Assembly (NCBI GenBank): GCA_023105745.1
Contig: JALGQZ010000013.1
Coordinates: forward strand, 2,081,501 to 2,145,500
From: Austropuccinia psidii
Lineage: Eukaryota; Basidiomycota; Pucciniomycetes; Pucciniales; Sphaerophragmiaceae
Direction: 5' to 3'
Length of the DNA: 64,000 nt
This document shows, one piece after another, positions 1 through 13,407 of this stretch. Both the position numbers and the translations under genes were made by a program. Below the pieces are notes generated by a model. That model was not told the origin of the DNA. It was given only the letters and a program-made list of their open reading frames with translations, and did not search any database. Numbering within the stretch: position 1 is the first letter of the stretch; every line of letters starts with the position of its first letter.

Positions 1-3000
1 AGTAAACAAAAACTAAGTTTACTGAAGATTCTGAGAAAGAACAGACCAGCATTTCCATTGGTGCAGAACCATTAGGCAAGATCAAAGGCCATGATATAGA
101 ACTATATCAGGATGTGGAAAGGCCTTATCCACCCATGCTTAGGAGACCTCCTTACCGAGCAATTCTGGAAACCAGGAAAGAAATTGAAAAACATATCAAT
201 GAACTCCTGGACATGGAAGTAATCAGGAAGATTGGACACAATGAAATGGTGGAAATAACCACTCCTGTCCTGATTACCTGGCATGATGGCAATTCCAGAT
301 TGTGTGGAGACTTCAGAGCTCTGAATAGCTACACAAAAGCAGACAGGTACCCTATACCCAGGATACCTCATGTCTTGGATAAACTGGCAAAAGCCCAATA
401 CATAACCAAAATGGAATGTATGAAAGGCTTCCACCAGAATGGAGTTAAACCAAACTCCATGAAATTAATCAGAATAATACGCCATATGGGCATATATGAG
501 TATACCAGGATGCCATTTGGCATTAAAAATGCACCAGCCCACTTCCAAAGGATGATGGACACAATATTTGAAGATGAAATATTGGAAGGCTGGATGGTAG
601 TATATATTGATGATATCATTATATACTTAGAGACATGGGAAGACCATGTACAATATATAGACAGAGTTCTGGGTAAATGTACACCCATCAATCTGAAAAT
701 TTCACTAAAAAAGTGTAATTTTGGCCAACAACAGCTACCAGCTCTAGGACATAAAGTGTCAGGTCTTAGTATGGCAATTGACCAGAATGAAGTAGCAGCA
801 GTACTGCAAAAGCCAGTACCAAAAAGAATCAAAGAGATGCAATCCTTCCTTGGTTTTCTAGCTACTATACAAACCACATCAAAACCTTTGCACACATAAC
901 TAGTAGTTTATACAAGTTATGTTCAAAAGATGTAGTTTTTGAAATAACCAAGGAAAGGAGGGATTCATATGAGAGGATCAAACATGAACTCACAAATGCA
1001 CCTGTGATCATCTTGCCTGACTTTGAACTACCATTCAAGTTATACATAGATGCAGCATGTAGCCAAGGCTTAGGAGCAGCCCTTCACCAAAGACAAATTG
1101 TGGATGGTGCACCAAGAGGGGGTGTAATGTGTTACATCTCTAGGCAATTGAAAGATTCAGAAGCCAGGTATGCGGCCACCCAGACTGAGTGTCTATGTCT
1201 AGTCTGGGCTCTAGAGAAACTTCATTATTATTTGGAGGGTGCAGTCTTTGAATTCTACACAGACTGCACAGCCTTGAAGTCTTTACTAAACATGAAGACT
1301 ACAAATAGACACATGCTGAGATGGCAAATAGATATCCAGGTGTATAGAGGTAACAGGAACATCATATAAAAAGAAGGTAAAAGTCATACCAATGAAGATG
1401 GCCTCAGCAGAGGGCCACTGGACAATGTCAAAAGCAATCCAGCTTATTACCCTGAAGTTGCAGCCAATATCCCTATCCATTTCATGGAAATAGATAGAAG
1501 GAATAACTTCAGACTTTCTGAATGGGCACCAGAACATGGTACCCTTGACAGTGAGAACATTGCTTCAGAGGGAACAGAAACTCCCATTCTGGGGATAAGC
1601 TCCTCAGAGCTGCACAATGAATTTTTAAATGCAGTACTGAAGTCTTATGCCAAACACAAACAGTGTGGCATATTACTACAACTCCTTCAACAAAAGTACA
1701 GGAGTCCAGAACAGGAATCCAAGCTGGAAGAACCCTGGTTGAGGGCCTATAAGGATAACAAGTTCTTCCTTATAGATGGCCTGCTCTACCACAGAGAAAA
1801 ACACACAAGTGAACTCACAGTGGTAGACAGAGACCACATCTCTCTGATCCTACAGGAATGCCATGACTGCCCCTATATGGGACACATGAGTAAAGACAGG
1901 ACCAAAGAGAGAGTAGCAAGAACAGCTTGGTGGCCCAAGTGGGAACAAGAGTTGGGAGAATACATCAACACTTGTGAAAGATGCCAAAAGTCAAATAGGA
2001 AACATGGGAAGAAGTATGGGTTACTTCATCATATAGAAGAACCCAAACACCCATGGGAAACCATCAACATGGACTGGGTTACAGGACTTGTCCCAGGAGG
2101 CAAAGAAAACTACAATGCCTGCTTGATCATAGTTGATAGGTTCAGCAAGCGCATGACGTGTCTACATGCCACAAAGAGGACACAGCCATGGATACTTCCC
2201 TGTTATTTTGGAAGAACATCATATCTACTGGTGGAGTCCCTGAAATCATCATTAGTGATAGGGACCCAAAATCAACATCTGAAGTTTTGGACCAACCTGT
2301 ATGACATACTTGGCACCAAGCTTTGTTTTTACCACAGCTTACCATCCCCAAACAGATGGCGTAGCTGAGAGGATGATCCAGAGTATGGAAGACATCCTTA
2401 GAAGGTTCTGTGCCTAGGGCATGGAATACAAGGACCATGAAGGATAATCCCATGACTGGGTTACCCTTCTACCAGCTGTCCAACTGGCTTATAATACAAG
2501 TCAGCACTCTACCACAGGAAAAACACCTGCAGTGGTAGAGAAAGGGTGGAATCCCCTGTTGCCTGTGGATCACTTAAAGAAAAATCCTCTGACCATCCAC
2601 CCCACAGCCAAAGACTTCCATGATATGTGGAAGAAGGCTTGTGTCACAGCTGCCAAATGCATAGCTGAGGCAAAAGAATATAATAAACAGAGTTGGGACA
2701 AGTCACACATGGAACCTGACTTTAAGGAAGGGGACCAGGTGCTAGTGTCTACACTGAACTTTAATAATCTTAAAGGACCCAAGAAGATGAGGGACTCATT
2801 TGTAGGGCCTTTCACTATCATCAGGTTAATAGGGAAGAATGCAGTGGAAGTCAAACTTACAGAGGAATTTTCCAGGAAGCACCCAGTCTTCCCAGTAAGT
2901 TTGGTCAAGCCATACTTCCAAACAGAGGAGGATAAATTCCCCTCCAGGAAGAAAACCCCACACCACCTGACATAGTGGAAGTGGAGGACTCCCAGGACCT

Positions 3001-3186
3001 GTGAGTAAAATCATCAGGGCCAGGAAGATCAGACTCAATGGGAGGGATCAAAGACAATAATTAGTCAGATTCAAGCACCAAGCAGCTGATAAAGACAAAT
3101 GGTTGGCAGAAGATGCCATACCAGATGGGAACCTTCATCTAAGGAGATTCAGGGCCTCTAGGAGGACTGAACAGTCTCATCAATGA
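1..3186 (+). pseudogene. Broken pol gene of Ty3/gypsy element A1 (RT to chromodomain)
   Basis: This is the 3' half of a chromovirus polyprotein that enters from the left edge, homologous at about 90% to the pol of element A2 further right. Reverse transcriptase lies at about 114-899, with the [12 protein letters not shown] stretch and YIDD box. RNase H ([16 protein letters not shown]) lies at 1004-1369, the integrase zinc finger and core at 1484-2368, the integrase C-terminal domain at 2532-2975, and a worn chromodomain ends at TGA 3184-3186. Breaks seen: a 1-nt deletion near 50-55, a frameshift near 855-870, TAC to TAA at 1367-1369, and further shifts near 2160-2420 and after 2960. The junction between RNase H and integrase (about 1440-1490) reads through in one frame here, which shows that the break at the same place in A2 is not a family feature. 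No active product is expected. Confidence 0.9.
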
Positions 3187-3196
3187 TGAGCCTTTT

Positions 3197-3209
3197 TGGA
3201 GGGAGGGTA
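3197..3209 (+). other. Polypurine tract of element A1
   Basis: A purine run (GGAGGGAGGGTA) lies directly before the TGTCAG start of the 3' LTR and just after the pol stop. This is where plus-strand DNA priming is expected in LTR elements. Element A2 has the same tract at 52130-52141. Confidence 0.75.
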
Positions 3210-4645
3210 TGTCAGCCTGTGACTGAAAACCAGAGCACAAGCATGACAGCCAAAATACCATAAACCAACGGTATAGCCAAGATACCACCAAAACATGGAC
3301 CTGAGCAAAATTAGCTCAAAAGGTATCAAAGGATAGAGGAAACTCACCTCTTTCTGAAAATATAAGTCCCATCACCATAGGACAAAGAATAACAAAGTTA
3401 TTCCTGCTCAAAGTTATTTCTGAGCATAAACCTTAATTTTCACCTCTCATCTAAAATCTAGAAGGAGATGCTTAACCCCATAAAATGGGTTTTCAAAATG
3501 AAGCTCTAGGCCAGGGATATCTAATGGTGCTAGCCAAACTTAGCTAGCACCAATATTACTGAAGTTATGTTCAATTTGAAGCCAAATAAGGGTGAACAAA
3601 ACATTCACCTCTCATCTAACTTCTACAGTTTTAGTGTGAGATACTTGAAGTGGGGTCTTTTTGGAAAAAGCACAATCAGGACTATCTGATGGTGTTACCC
3701 ACTTCCCATATCTCAACTACAGCAGAAATTATGGGGCAAACAAGCTTAATACAGCTTTTTGCCTAAAACACACATATGTACAAAAATCTTGTACATGGCA
3801 TAACTTTGCCATACTCAATGATAGTCATATCACATAAGGTACCATTGTGTAGAACACATATAGGGCTACACACTGGTTCAGTTTTGAGGTTGATATCTAA
3901 AGAACTGAAAAAGGCATAGCTGTTTTAAGGTCAAAATCCCACATTCTGACCAATACAGCCTTACCATGGGATAATATCCCATAACCATGAATATGAGGTG
4001 TCAAATAGACACAGAAGCTTGTTTTTACTTCAATACCTCATATGTCAGTCAATACTGGGGTCCCATACAGCTTCTGTACAGCATTCTACTCGTCATACAC
4101 ATCAGAATCAGGCTGTGAGGTCCCCAGATGAAAATATTCACCCTGTATTGGTGAAAACTGCCCAGATGTGGTTTTAAAACCACATCTGAGCCCAATACAG
4201 GTTTTACAGGCTGTTTGCGAACCACAAACCAGTACTATAGAGTTAAAAATCTTCACTTCTTCTACGTGGAAAGGTCTAGCACCCTTTCCACCCCATTTCA
4301 GGATAAAAAGGAGGCTTTTCACAGCCAGAATTGTCTCCTCATCCTGCTCTTGAGTAACCTATGTAGTAAACTGTCAAAAACAGTTTTAATCTTGGTTAAT
4401 AATCAGGTATAATTATAAATCTTAATTATTGTAGTCTTTTATTATTGTAACCCAACAGATAAAGCTGCACCCAGGGCTTTCAACAGCGCTCACCACCACT
4501 ATATTATATATAGTAAAGCCCTTTTAATCTTAAATCAAATCATCTTCAACTCTTATGAATCTTTTCAACCATTTTTACTGTGTCACAAACATAGTTAAGG
4601 CTGTAACCAGCCTATTTACACCTTTATCATGGTTTCATCCTGACA
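3210..4645 (+). repeat. 3' LTR of element A1 (family A, 1436 bp)
   Basis: It starts TGTCAG and ends CTGACA, a 6-bp inverted terminal pair. It aligns over its whole length with the two 1437-bp LTRs of A2 and the solo LTR at 36209-37633. It keeps the GATGTGGTTTT/AAAACCACATC palindrome (about 4163-4189) and a downstream ATAAAAAGG TATA-like site near 4303. The 5 bases after it (GTTAA, 4646-4650) should be the target duplication, but the partner copy lies outside the window. The flanking DNA is a family B LTR, so A1 jumped into that LTR. Confidence 0.92.
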
Positions 4646-5596
4646 GTTAAGCTTAAAATAAGATTATAGTGAGTGATCTTAAATGATCAAATTTGATCAT
4701 TAATAACGTTTAAGTTATACACGCTACAGCTACTTAGAGAGTGGATTCTGATAGTTTGGCATGTCCTTATTACACTTCCAAGAGCATTTAATTACATCCT
4801 CAAAACTCTATTTTTGATGATTTTTCTTGTAACTCATCTTTTCTATTGAGATTTAATATTTTAAACTTCAAACCATGATTTCAAGGGGTTATACATTGAA
4901 TATCATAATAAGAGATACATCATTCTTCACGAATGAACTAGTAGAATCCAACTGTTTACTTTTTTTAAGTTTGGACCACCTTCACAACAAAGTGGTCAAC
5001 AGCTCTATTGATTTTAATCAATAATCCCTTACAGGTTTTAACCTTGTTCATAGCTTGTGAAATGAAGTTCATTTCTGTATTCTTACCATATTTACGTGGT
5101 GACTTTCCTTTCGGTTCATCACTCTATCATGTATATTTAAAGAGATATTAGCTAAAATCCTTGAATATATGCATTAACCAAAAAAGTGCATATATTCAGC
5201 TTAACTCCTTAAGTATTGACTTTGGAGATTAGATTCTTAATTGTTTTATGTGTGTATTTTTATGGAGAATCCAATGGTACCGTTTATTTTACATGTTTTT
5301 TCATTTGTATCTGAGATAATTAAGGATTTATGTTTTATATAAGGTATTATTACTTATAACCCATTAAATATTGACTTTACAGATATGCCATAAAAGTGGT
5401 ATATGTGTATTTTACCATGGAGAATCCAATGGTATAATTTATTTCACATTTTTACCCATTGGGTCTTAAGTTAAACCAAGTTTTATGCATATTTATGGCA
5501 GTTTTGTAGTTTTAAGGTAATTATTTTTAATGTATAATTATTTTAAATGTTTCTTGTGACCTTTTTGGCTATGTGGTCATATCTCAAAGGTTCAAA
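4646..5596 (-). repeat. Right part of a family B LTR, interrupted by element A1
   Basis: It aligns with the right-hand half of the B LTRs at 7627-9609 and 61008-62934: the same run of GTGAGTGATC, the TGATGATTTTTCTTGT block, the conserved hairpin at 5163-5197, and the terminal block ending TCTCAAAGGTTCAAA. The left part lies beyond element A1, outside the window. Strand is given as minus because B elements with coding regions read minus relative to LTRs in this orientation. Confidence 0.75.
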
Positions 5597-5953
5597 CTAT
5601 ATCTCCATAATAAATCCCTTATACTTGATTTTTCACCTATTTTAACTTTATTAATAAATGTAACAGTATTAGTTGGAGTTTCCCATCCTGCTCTTAAATT
5701 CCTAAATAGCAAAACATTCAAAAATTGTTATACTATTGTAAAATAATCAAGCATACTTCTAATATTGAGTATGTTAGTCTATATTATAATAATCCAGTTG
5801 GTAGAGCTGTGGAGCACTCACCACCACTATATCTCTTTAGTAAAGTCCTTAAAATTTCTTTTTAACCAATGATAACCTTGTTAATCCCTGTAGAAGTCAT
5901 ATTTAGAGCTTTAAATACATTCAGTGTCACTCCATTATAGACTCAGTCTGACA
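5597..5953 (+). repeat. 3' fragment (R/U5) of an old family A LTR (copy Y)
   Basis: It is worn but alignable with the last part of the A LTRs: CCCATCCTGCTCTTAAAT, GAGCACTCACCACCACTATATC, and the CTGACA end at 5948-5953. It is followed directly by the family A primer-site-like TTTTGGGTTCTGGCCGTG. The left boundary (about 5597-5670) is approximate. Confidence 0.7.
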
Positions 5954-7626
5954 TTTTGGGTTCTGGCCGTGTTTTTTAACTTTTTTGGAGTTTTTTGGCT
6001 TAAAAAGTGTGTAATTTGTTATTTTTATCTCATATTTTAATTCAATATTACTATTTTGAGCATAAAATTACTGTCTAAAAAAGTAATATTATATAAATGT
6101 AATATATATATATATATATATATATCCCAGTTTTATATACTTTATACCACTTTTTTTATCAAATTTTGATGTGTTTGAATTATAATTTGGTTACCACAGG
6201 AAATATCAGGTGAGCTTTTTATATCAAAACACTAAGACCCTTGGAAATTACTCTTTTTACATAAACAGGAGACTCCTGTACTGTAAATAACAGTTTCAGA
6301 GGTGTGGTTGAACATATCAATAATTTCAATTGTTCATTACAGGACCATTTGTAAGATTATAATGTTTAATTAAAAGTTAATATGTGAGACATTGGGATAC
6401 AAAAGTAGACCATACATCCACAGAAAAGTATTTTTGATTTTTAATCCATAATTTCAAATATAAATCATAATAAAATGGCCCAATATAGACATATATTGCA
6501 CCAGAGGCCATTCTTAGACATGCAAAAACATTAAAAAGACTCTTAACTGACATAAGCCCTTATCCTTTGTTTCAGTGGAAGGAATTTTCATTCCACCTGA
6601 GACCCATTCACATGGAAACACACTGGTGGGACCCTCAGACACAGAAGGGAAAAGGGAATAGGAAAAGCAAAAGCCAAATATCAAAAAAAAGGGGACATCA
6701 ATTGCCACTCAGAGGACTAGAAAACCAGAAAACTCTGAATCTATACAAGATAAACCAACCTTGATAATGCTTACAGGGAAGATTACTATAATTGACCCAG
6801 TTGTAACCTCTTAAGGCAAATTTCCTAAAGCGGCTGATGACACATTTTCATAAGGAACAGTAAAAGGTAAATATCATAAGAACAAGAAAAGTTCTTGACT
6901 GCTTACAAATACAAATATTTCTGCTGTACACCTCAGGAGCCTTTGAATCCCAACAAACCAGCCAGAGAATAGAGAAGGACGGTTCAGAACCAGAAGATCA
7001 GAGTGTTGAGGCCATAGTGGATGGCAGGATACTGAGGGAAATCATACCCACACTTCCATTCAACTTCCAATTTCACAAGAGCCTCAAACAAGAGGACTGG
7101 AAGGATAGGGATCAAGTTCTTCAGCTCAACCAAATTGTTAATGATTTATTCCAATGGACCATGGACAACAAGAGGTTCAACCTAGATCCATAATGGAAAG
7201 AACTTGCAGCAGGCATCCAGAACATATGTTCCAAAGATTTACCATTCAAAGACATGATGGTAGTCACCAAAGGTTGGAATACCAACAGGAAGTCCAAACT
7301 TCTGGAGGAAAGGGAAGCCAGGATAAGGGAGAATCCAGACTCTATCTAAACCATAGAAGAAAAAACAAACTAGACAGATAATACTCTGATTCCCACAGGC
7401 TCACAAGGATTAAACCAATCAGACTCCAAAGTGGCTTCACACCAGTCAGTCACCAATAAATCAGTGAAAAACAGTAATCATTCTTCACAGTTCCACATAG
7501 TTTCCAGCAGGAAAAAAGTATCAACGGGAAAAAACAAGAATTATTTCAGCCATAGGCAGAAAGGGTCAGACCCAATGATCCAGAAGCTCATGGACTTGGT
7601 CAAAGAAGTACACAAGAGCCTGAAAT
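5954..7626 (+). pseudogene. Leader and pre-gag remnant of family A copy Y
   Basis: This is homologous to 45319-46980 of A2. It keeps the splice-acceptor-like stretch (CTTAACTGAC branch, TTGTTTCAG at about 6565-6575, then TGGAAG), the short second intron (GT at 6867, AG at 6936) and the end of the pre-gag frame (DPMIQKLMDLVKEVHK, before 7631). Several stops and shifts break it. An (AT)n tract sits at 6102-6125. It ends abruptly at 7626, where a family B LTR begins, so gag and pol of this copy are missing here. Confidence 0.75.
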
Positions 7627-9609
7627 TGTAAGGTTTTACTAAGAAACAATGAGAAAAAATTACTAATATTTTACTTATTGTACTCTGAATCTCCTTATAA
7701 ATAAAATAAATAAGATAAAAATAATTATAATAATAAAGATTTATTATAATTATGTTGTAAGAAATAATTATATTCTTAAATAAATATAATAATATAATTT
7801 ATATTATGAAAGAATAAGATAATAAAAAGATATGAAAATACATTATAATTAATATATTTTAAAAGGACTTGATTATTTTTAACAACAAATAATAAAGACG
7901 TAAAAAAATGGTTTTTTATTAATAAAAAACAATTAATAAAAATAATATTACTAATATTAAGGTTATATATTAATATAAATAGTATTTATATTAATTGAGG
8001 AATTATTAATAGTAATAATAGAGAGAAATTATTATAATAAGAGAAAAGAGCCTACTTTTGACACTTAATATAATAATTTTGGAAGATTTTATGCCAAATA
8101 ATGTAAATGAAACTTATTTAGATTTTATTTAAAAAGGAAAATGAGAAATTACAGATATTTTTGATTTTACGTGGAAATAAGATTCTTAAGAGAATTATAA
8201 AAGAAACAAACGAAAAAATTGGAGTAATCACATCAAGAATTATTATTATAGCATTATCTTTAGTCTTTGATAATATAATATATTTTTATATAAAGAATAA
8301 AGATTTTACCTTTTTATTTAATTGTTTTATTGTTTTGATGTGTCTGAGGGGAAAATAGAGTTGAGAGAGCTCTATTTATAGTACATTAATCCCTTCTAGA
8401 GTCCAGTAGGCTTCTAGTAGACATGTACTGATGGTATCCACTGGCAATGATCAGTATTGTAAGGATTAGTGATGATTATGTCATGATCAAACCATCTTAT
8501 CTCCTTATTACGCCATCATTTAGAGTTATCACTAAAGCTCTAAGTTTGATAACATCATAGGCTTGTCAGAAGGATAAACTTTGTGGATTTTCTTATTCTT
8601 AATCTCAATATAATAGTATTCACCCTTTTTATCACTTATATAACTGTCAAACGTAAAATAAGATTACAGTGAGTGATCATAAATCTTCAATTTTAAACTT
8701 AAACTTTTATCATTAATACCTTGAAAGTTATACACAATAAAGCTAGTCTGGGAGTTAATTCTGATATCTTGGCATGACCTTATTCAAATTCCAAGATAAT
8801 TTCATTACATCATCAAAACTCTATTTTTGATGATTTTTCTTGTATCTCATCTTTTCTGTCAAAATTCCATATTTTAAGCTTCAAACCTTGATTTCAAGGG
8901 GTTTTACCTTTAATATTTTGATACAAAATACATCATTATTCACATATGAGCTATTAGAATATGAATATCTACTTTGTTTTAAGTTTGGTCTCCTTTCACA
9001 ACAAAGTGGTCAACAGCTCTAGTAATTTTGCTCAATAAACCCTTACAAGTTATAACCTCATTTATAAATTGTTAAATAAAGCTTATATCTGTGTTTCTAC
9101 AGTAATTGAATCGTGCCTTTCTGTTTGGTTCAACCCTTTATCATGTATAGTTCAAGAGATATTATCTAAACACCATGAATGTATGCATTGACCAAAAAAT
9201 TGCATATATTCAGCTTAATTCCTTAAGTATTGATTTTAGAGAATTGACATGAGATTGTTTTATGTGTAGTTTTTCATGGGGATCCCAATGTTTCAATTTA
9301 TATTACATTTTGCTTAATTGGTTTCTGAGTTAAGTAAGATTTTATATCTTTTCTATGGTATTATTACTTCTTATTCAATAATTATTGACTTTACAGATAT
9401 GCCATAAAAATGATATATGTGTATTTTACCATGAGGAATCTAATGAGGTAATTTATTTCAAATTTTTAATCATTAGATTCTGAGTTAATTTGGATCTTGG
9501 ACCTATTTATTTCATTTTCACAGGTGTTAAGATAATCATTAGGAGTATAATTATTGTAAAGTATTCTTGTGACCTTTTTGGGTATTTGGTAATATCTCAA
9601 AGGCTCACA
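7627..9609 (-). repeat. Family B LTR, 3' LTR of the minus-strand element to its right (1983 bp)
   Basis: On the plus strand it starts TGTAAGG and ends GGCTCACA. Read on the minus strand it therefore starts TGTGAGCC and follows directly on the polypurine-like GGTGGTAGGGA of the element coded in 9610-14640. The boundaries follow those of the family C solo LTR at 30678-32873, which has a perfect target duplication. A core promoter (TATAAATAGA on minus, 8371-8380) and a hairpin near 9178-9213 are shared with the copy at 61008-62934. GAAAT (7622-7626) is the flank on the left. Confidence 0.85.
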
Positions 9610-11107
9610 TTCCCTACCACCAAAAAACATTGTACCACAATCTGATATAGACAATTAGGGTATTATCCACTGTCCTACCTCTTCAATAGACTTTGTTAGT
9701 ATTGAAGCTTAATAATGCTTATTCTTCTATTCTTTTGGTTTTCTTTCATGTCTGAACCTTCTTAATAGTTCATCAGCATTTCTTATATCTTTCTCAAGTA
9801 GCCATTTTTATTCTTGGGTTGGGTTTCTGTACCTTACAAGGTATTCCCTTTCTTTTTTGTTTCTTGTCCTTCTTTCTTTAAGGACTTTTACAATTTTCTT
9901 TTCTTCTCCTTCTTCTAAAGGGGGAATTTCAAGTGGGGGTTTATTTCTTAATGGAAAGAATTAATTGTCGCTTGAGCTGTAAGGTTTCATTGGACTTACA
10001 GGGAAAGGTCGTGTTTGTTCATTAATTCACCTGTGAGCTCTAATTGCACAGCATTAGGTCCATGTAGTGCTTTTATCATAAATGGTCCTGTAAAGGAATC
10101 TTACAATTTCTTTGGGCCTTTTATATTCTTAAAACTTAGAGTTGACACTAAGACCAAGTCTCCTATTTTAAAGTCAGGTGGTTTATGGCTTTAATACCAT
10201 CTTTCTTTTGCATATTTGAAAGAATCTTGCATAAATGTGTTTTCATGCTTTCTTGCTTTGTCAATAATTAATTTGAAACTACTTGCTGTTGGGTATATAT
10301 CCACTAATCCCTTTTTGAGGGTGTAATAAGGAAGTCTTGGATTCCAGCCTTTTTCAAACATTTCTGGTGTTTTGCCAGTTGAAGAATGGACTGATGTTTT
10401 ATATGCTAGTTCAAGGGCTGGTATTAATGTACACCAATCATGGGTAAAACTATCAGAATCTTTAAATTCTAGTCCATAAGCACAGAATCTTCTGATCATG
10501 TCTTTGAATTTCTGTATCATTGTTTCTGCTAGACCATAAGTTTGGGGGTGCTAAGCTGTTGAGAATGATAATTTTGTTCCAAACAGGTTATGGAGTTTTG
10601 TCCATAATGCTTAAGTAAATTTTGGGTCTCTATCACTTATGATATTTTGAAATAAGCCTGTGTGGCTAATAACTTTCATCCATATAATTATGGCTGTGTC
10701 CATAGCTGTATCATCTATGTGACATGGTAAGGAAATTGGAGTTTTGCTGTATCTATCAGCTAATACTAGGCATGTATTGTAACTTCTGTCTCCTAGTGGA
10801 GGTAAGGCTGTTACCCAATCCATGTAAATTATTTTCCAAGGGGATTCTGGTTCCTGTATTTGGATCATCATTCCAAATTTCTTTCCTGTGGGTCTGTTTG
10901 CTTTCTCACATCTGTCACAGGTCTGGAAGTATTCTGCAACATCTTCCAATTTGGCCACCAAGACCAGGTTTCTACCCTCTCTAGTGTTCTGTCTTCTGAG
11001 AGATGTCCAGATGCAAAACTATCATGACATTCAAGGAGTATAGTGCTTATCAGAGTTCTATCTGTTAAATACATAACACATGTATGTTTAGTTCTATGAT
11101 AGAGCAT
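9610..11107 (-). pseudogene. Decayed integrase and chromodomain of element B2
   Basis: On the minus strand, 11107-10868 carries the integrase zinc-binding part (LLECHDSFASGHLSEDRT). 10961-10611 carries CDRCEKANRPTGKKFG and the catalytic core (MDWVTALPP and [10 protein letters not shown]). 10520-10191 carries the C-terminal integrase part (AYKTSVHSSTGKTPEM). A chromodomain-like tail (VKVLKERRTRNKKE...RRFRHE) is recognisable at about 9910-9735. Frames change at least four times, so no integrase can be made. This is the closest relative in the window of the better-kept copy at 63053-63847. Confidence 0.85.
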
Positions 11108-11149
11108 CCCATCAAGGAGGTGGAATCTTCCTTCATCATATTCTCTTTT

Positions 11150-12720
11150 TCATATTTCATCTAGTTTTGATGAAAGTGATGGGTCTTTACAGTATTTCAT
11201 TAGAAGTTTGCATAAGATATGGCAGTTTTTATCCATTTTATAGCTTTCTTTAACTTGGCTGAAGAATTCTGTGCCAATATCTGTGACACATATGCCTTCT
11301 ATATGGTGCTCTTCCTGTGGTACCCATGTTGGATTTTCAGGTGTATTTGCCCAAGCCCATCTGCTAAGACCATCTGCATTTTTATGAATATTACCAGATT
11401 TATGAATTATAGTCATATTTCCTCTATATTCTTTGATAGCAATTTGCCACCTCAGCATATGTCTATTTGGAGTTTTCATATTTAATAGAGATTTTACAGC
11501 ATTACAGTCTGTAATCACATCAAATACTGTTCCATCCAAGTAATAATGTAATTTTTCTAAAGTCCACACTCAGCAGAGGCATTCCATTTTGCTTGCTCCA
11601 TACTTTGCTTCTGTTGGCTTTATTTCTCTTGAAATGAAGCAAATTGGTCCTTCAACAGTTTTGTCATTGATTATTTGTGTCTGGTGTATTGCAGCACCTA
11701 GTACTTTTCCACAAGCATCAATGCATAGTTTAAAGAGTAGTTTCCAATCTGGAGTTAGAAGAAATGGGGCATTTGTTAAGGAAATTTTCAGTTCTTCATC
11801 TTCCTTGACCCTTTCTTCAGTAATTCCATAGACTGTCTCTTGGTCACAGAGCTTATACAAGGATTTAGAAATTCTTGCAAAGTCTTTTATATGATGTCAG
11901 TAATAACCAGAAAATCCTAGAAATGATTTCATTTCTTCTTTAATTTAGGGCATTGGCTTCAATATTACTGCTGCTACTTTGTTCTTATCTATGCTCAAAC
12001 TTAGTCCAGATATAACATGTCCTAGTGCTTTTAGTTCACTGTATTCAAAATGACACTTTTTCAAGGAACTTTTCATGTTTACTTGTACCATTTTTTCCAA
12101 GAATCTTCTAGTATTGTTAAGTGACTATCCCAAGTTCCTGAGCAAACTATGCTATCATCAATATAGATAATCAACCGTCCTTCTGACAATTCATCATGAA
12201 AGAAGGTACTCATCATTCCTTGATAATGGGAAGGTGCATTGTTTATACCAAATGGCATTCTCAGATATTCAAAAATTCCACATTAAACTATTATTCTTAC
12301 TAGTCTTTTGGCGTTTTCCATTAGCAAAAATTGGATGAAAACCATTTAGAGCATCCATGGCTGTGATTATTTTAGCCTGAGATAATTGACTTAGTGTCTC
12401 ATGGATTAGGGGAATTGGATATCTGTCAGGGATAGTATAGGTGTTTAGAGTTCTAAAGTCCCATACCATCGTTGATTTTCTATTATGCCAAGCTATAATG
12501 ATAGGTGTAGTGACCTCTACCTGTTCATTATTTCCTACTTTCCTTGATACTCCAAGGTCTATTAGTTCTTTAATGTGTACCTCTAAAGTTTCTCTAGCTC
12601 TTGGGATAGCTGGATAAGCTGGTCTTCTTAATAGAGGTGGATAATGTTTTTTCACATCAAGGATTATGCCTACCTCATGTCCAATTATGGCACCTAGTGG
12701 TTCTTTGTCAGTTGCAAAGG
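11150..12720 (-). pseudogene. Decayed reverse transcriptase and RNase H of element B2
   Basis: Reading minus, the RT begins in the frame that ends at 12269 (LGVSRKVGNNEQVEVTTPI, DRYPIPLIHETLSQLSQAK). It then loses frame, but still shows a YIDD box near 12150-12165. RNase H follows in 11860-11570 ([26 protein letters not shown]) and 11569-11150 ([45 protein letters not shown]). Domain order and motifs are those of Ty3/gypsy chromoviruses. Frameshifts and stops are scattered throughout, so the copy is dead. Confidence 0.88.
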
Positions 12721-13306
12721 CATTCGCATATTTAAATAGAAGGTCAATCAATTTGTATTTCATTTTTTCTGTCAATTCATGATTCAATTCTGCCTCTCTC
12801 AGCTGTTCATTTATGAGAACATCTTTCTCTGGGCTTTGTTCTGCATTCTTAATAACTGTAATTTGTCTGTCGTTATTGAAGAAGCCAAATTTTTGTCTTT
12901 TATTGTCTCCCATGGTACAATATCTAGCTTTGTGGTTCAAGATATCTATGCCATAAATTGACAAGTAGTTATTTCCAAGTATAAAATGGTTATTAGTGCA
13001 GTTTTCCATTATGAAAAACTCTACTTTTAATCTGATACATTGTGAAGGATGAGGAAAAATGAGTGTGAAGTCAATTATTCCAAGGGGCTTCATGCTTTCA
13101 CTTGCACTACTAAATTTCACTCCTTGTATTGGTATAAGCTTTTCTTCCCAATCTGGTACCATTGTATCCAAATAGCTCTTACCAACACAGGTACAATATG
13201 CTCCTGTATCTAAGTTCACTTTGCCTCTTGTTTCAACCATGACAATATTTATACTTGATTTTCCAACTGTATATCCCATCCCTTTTGCTTTTTTTGCTCT
13301 ATACAA
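12721..13306 (-). pseudogene. Aspartic protease domain of element B2
   Basis: It lies at the N-terminal side of an open stretch running 13306-12269. The active-site motif is LDTGAYCTCV (DTG, where family A has DSG). It is followed by the second conserved stretch NNHFILGNNYLSIYGIDI. This is the retroviral-type pepsin fold that matures Gag-Pol. The domain itself looks open, but Gag upstream and RT downstream are in other frames, so it is listed as part of a broken gene. Confidence 0.8.
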
Positions 13307-13407
13307 TTTGCATCTTGTATCTTTTTCAGGCTTGTTTCAGATGTTCCAACTTGTGGTAAGATTGAATTGACATCCAGTACTTCATATACTCAGTCAATAT
13401 CATTAAT

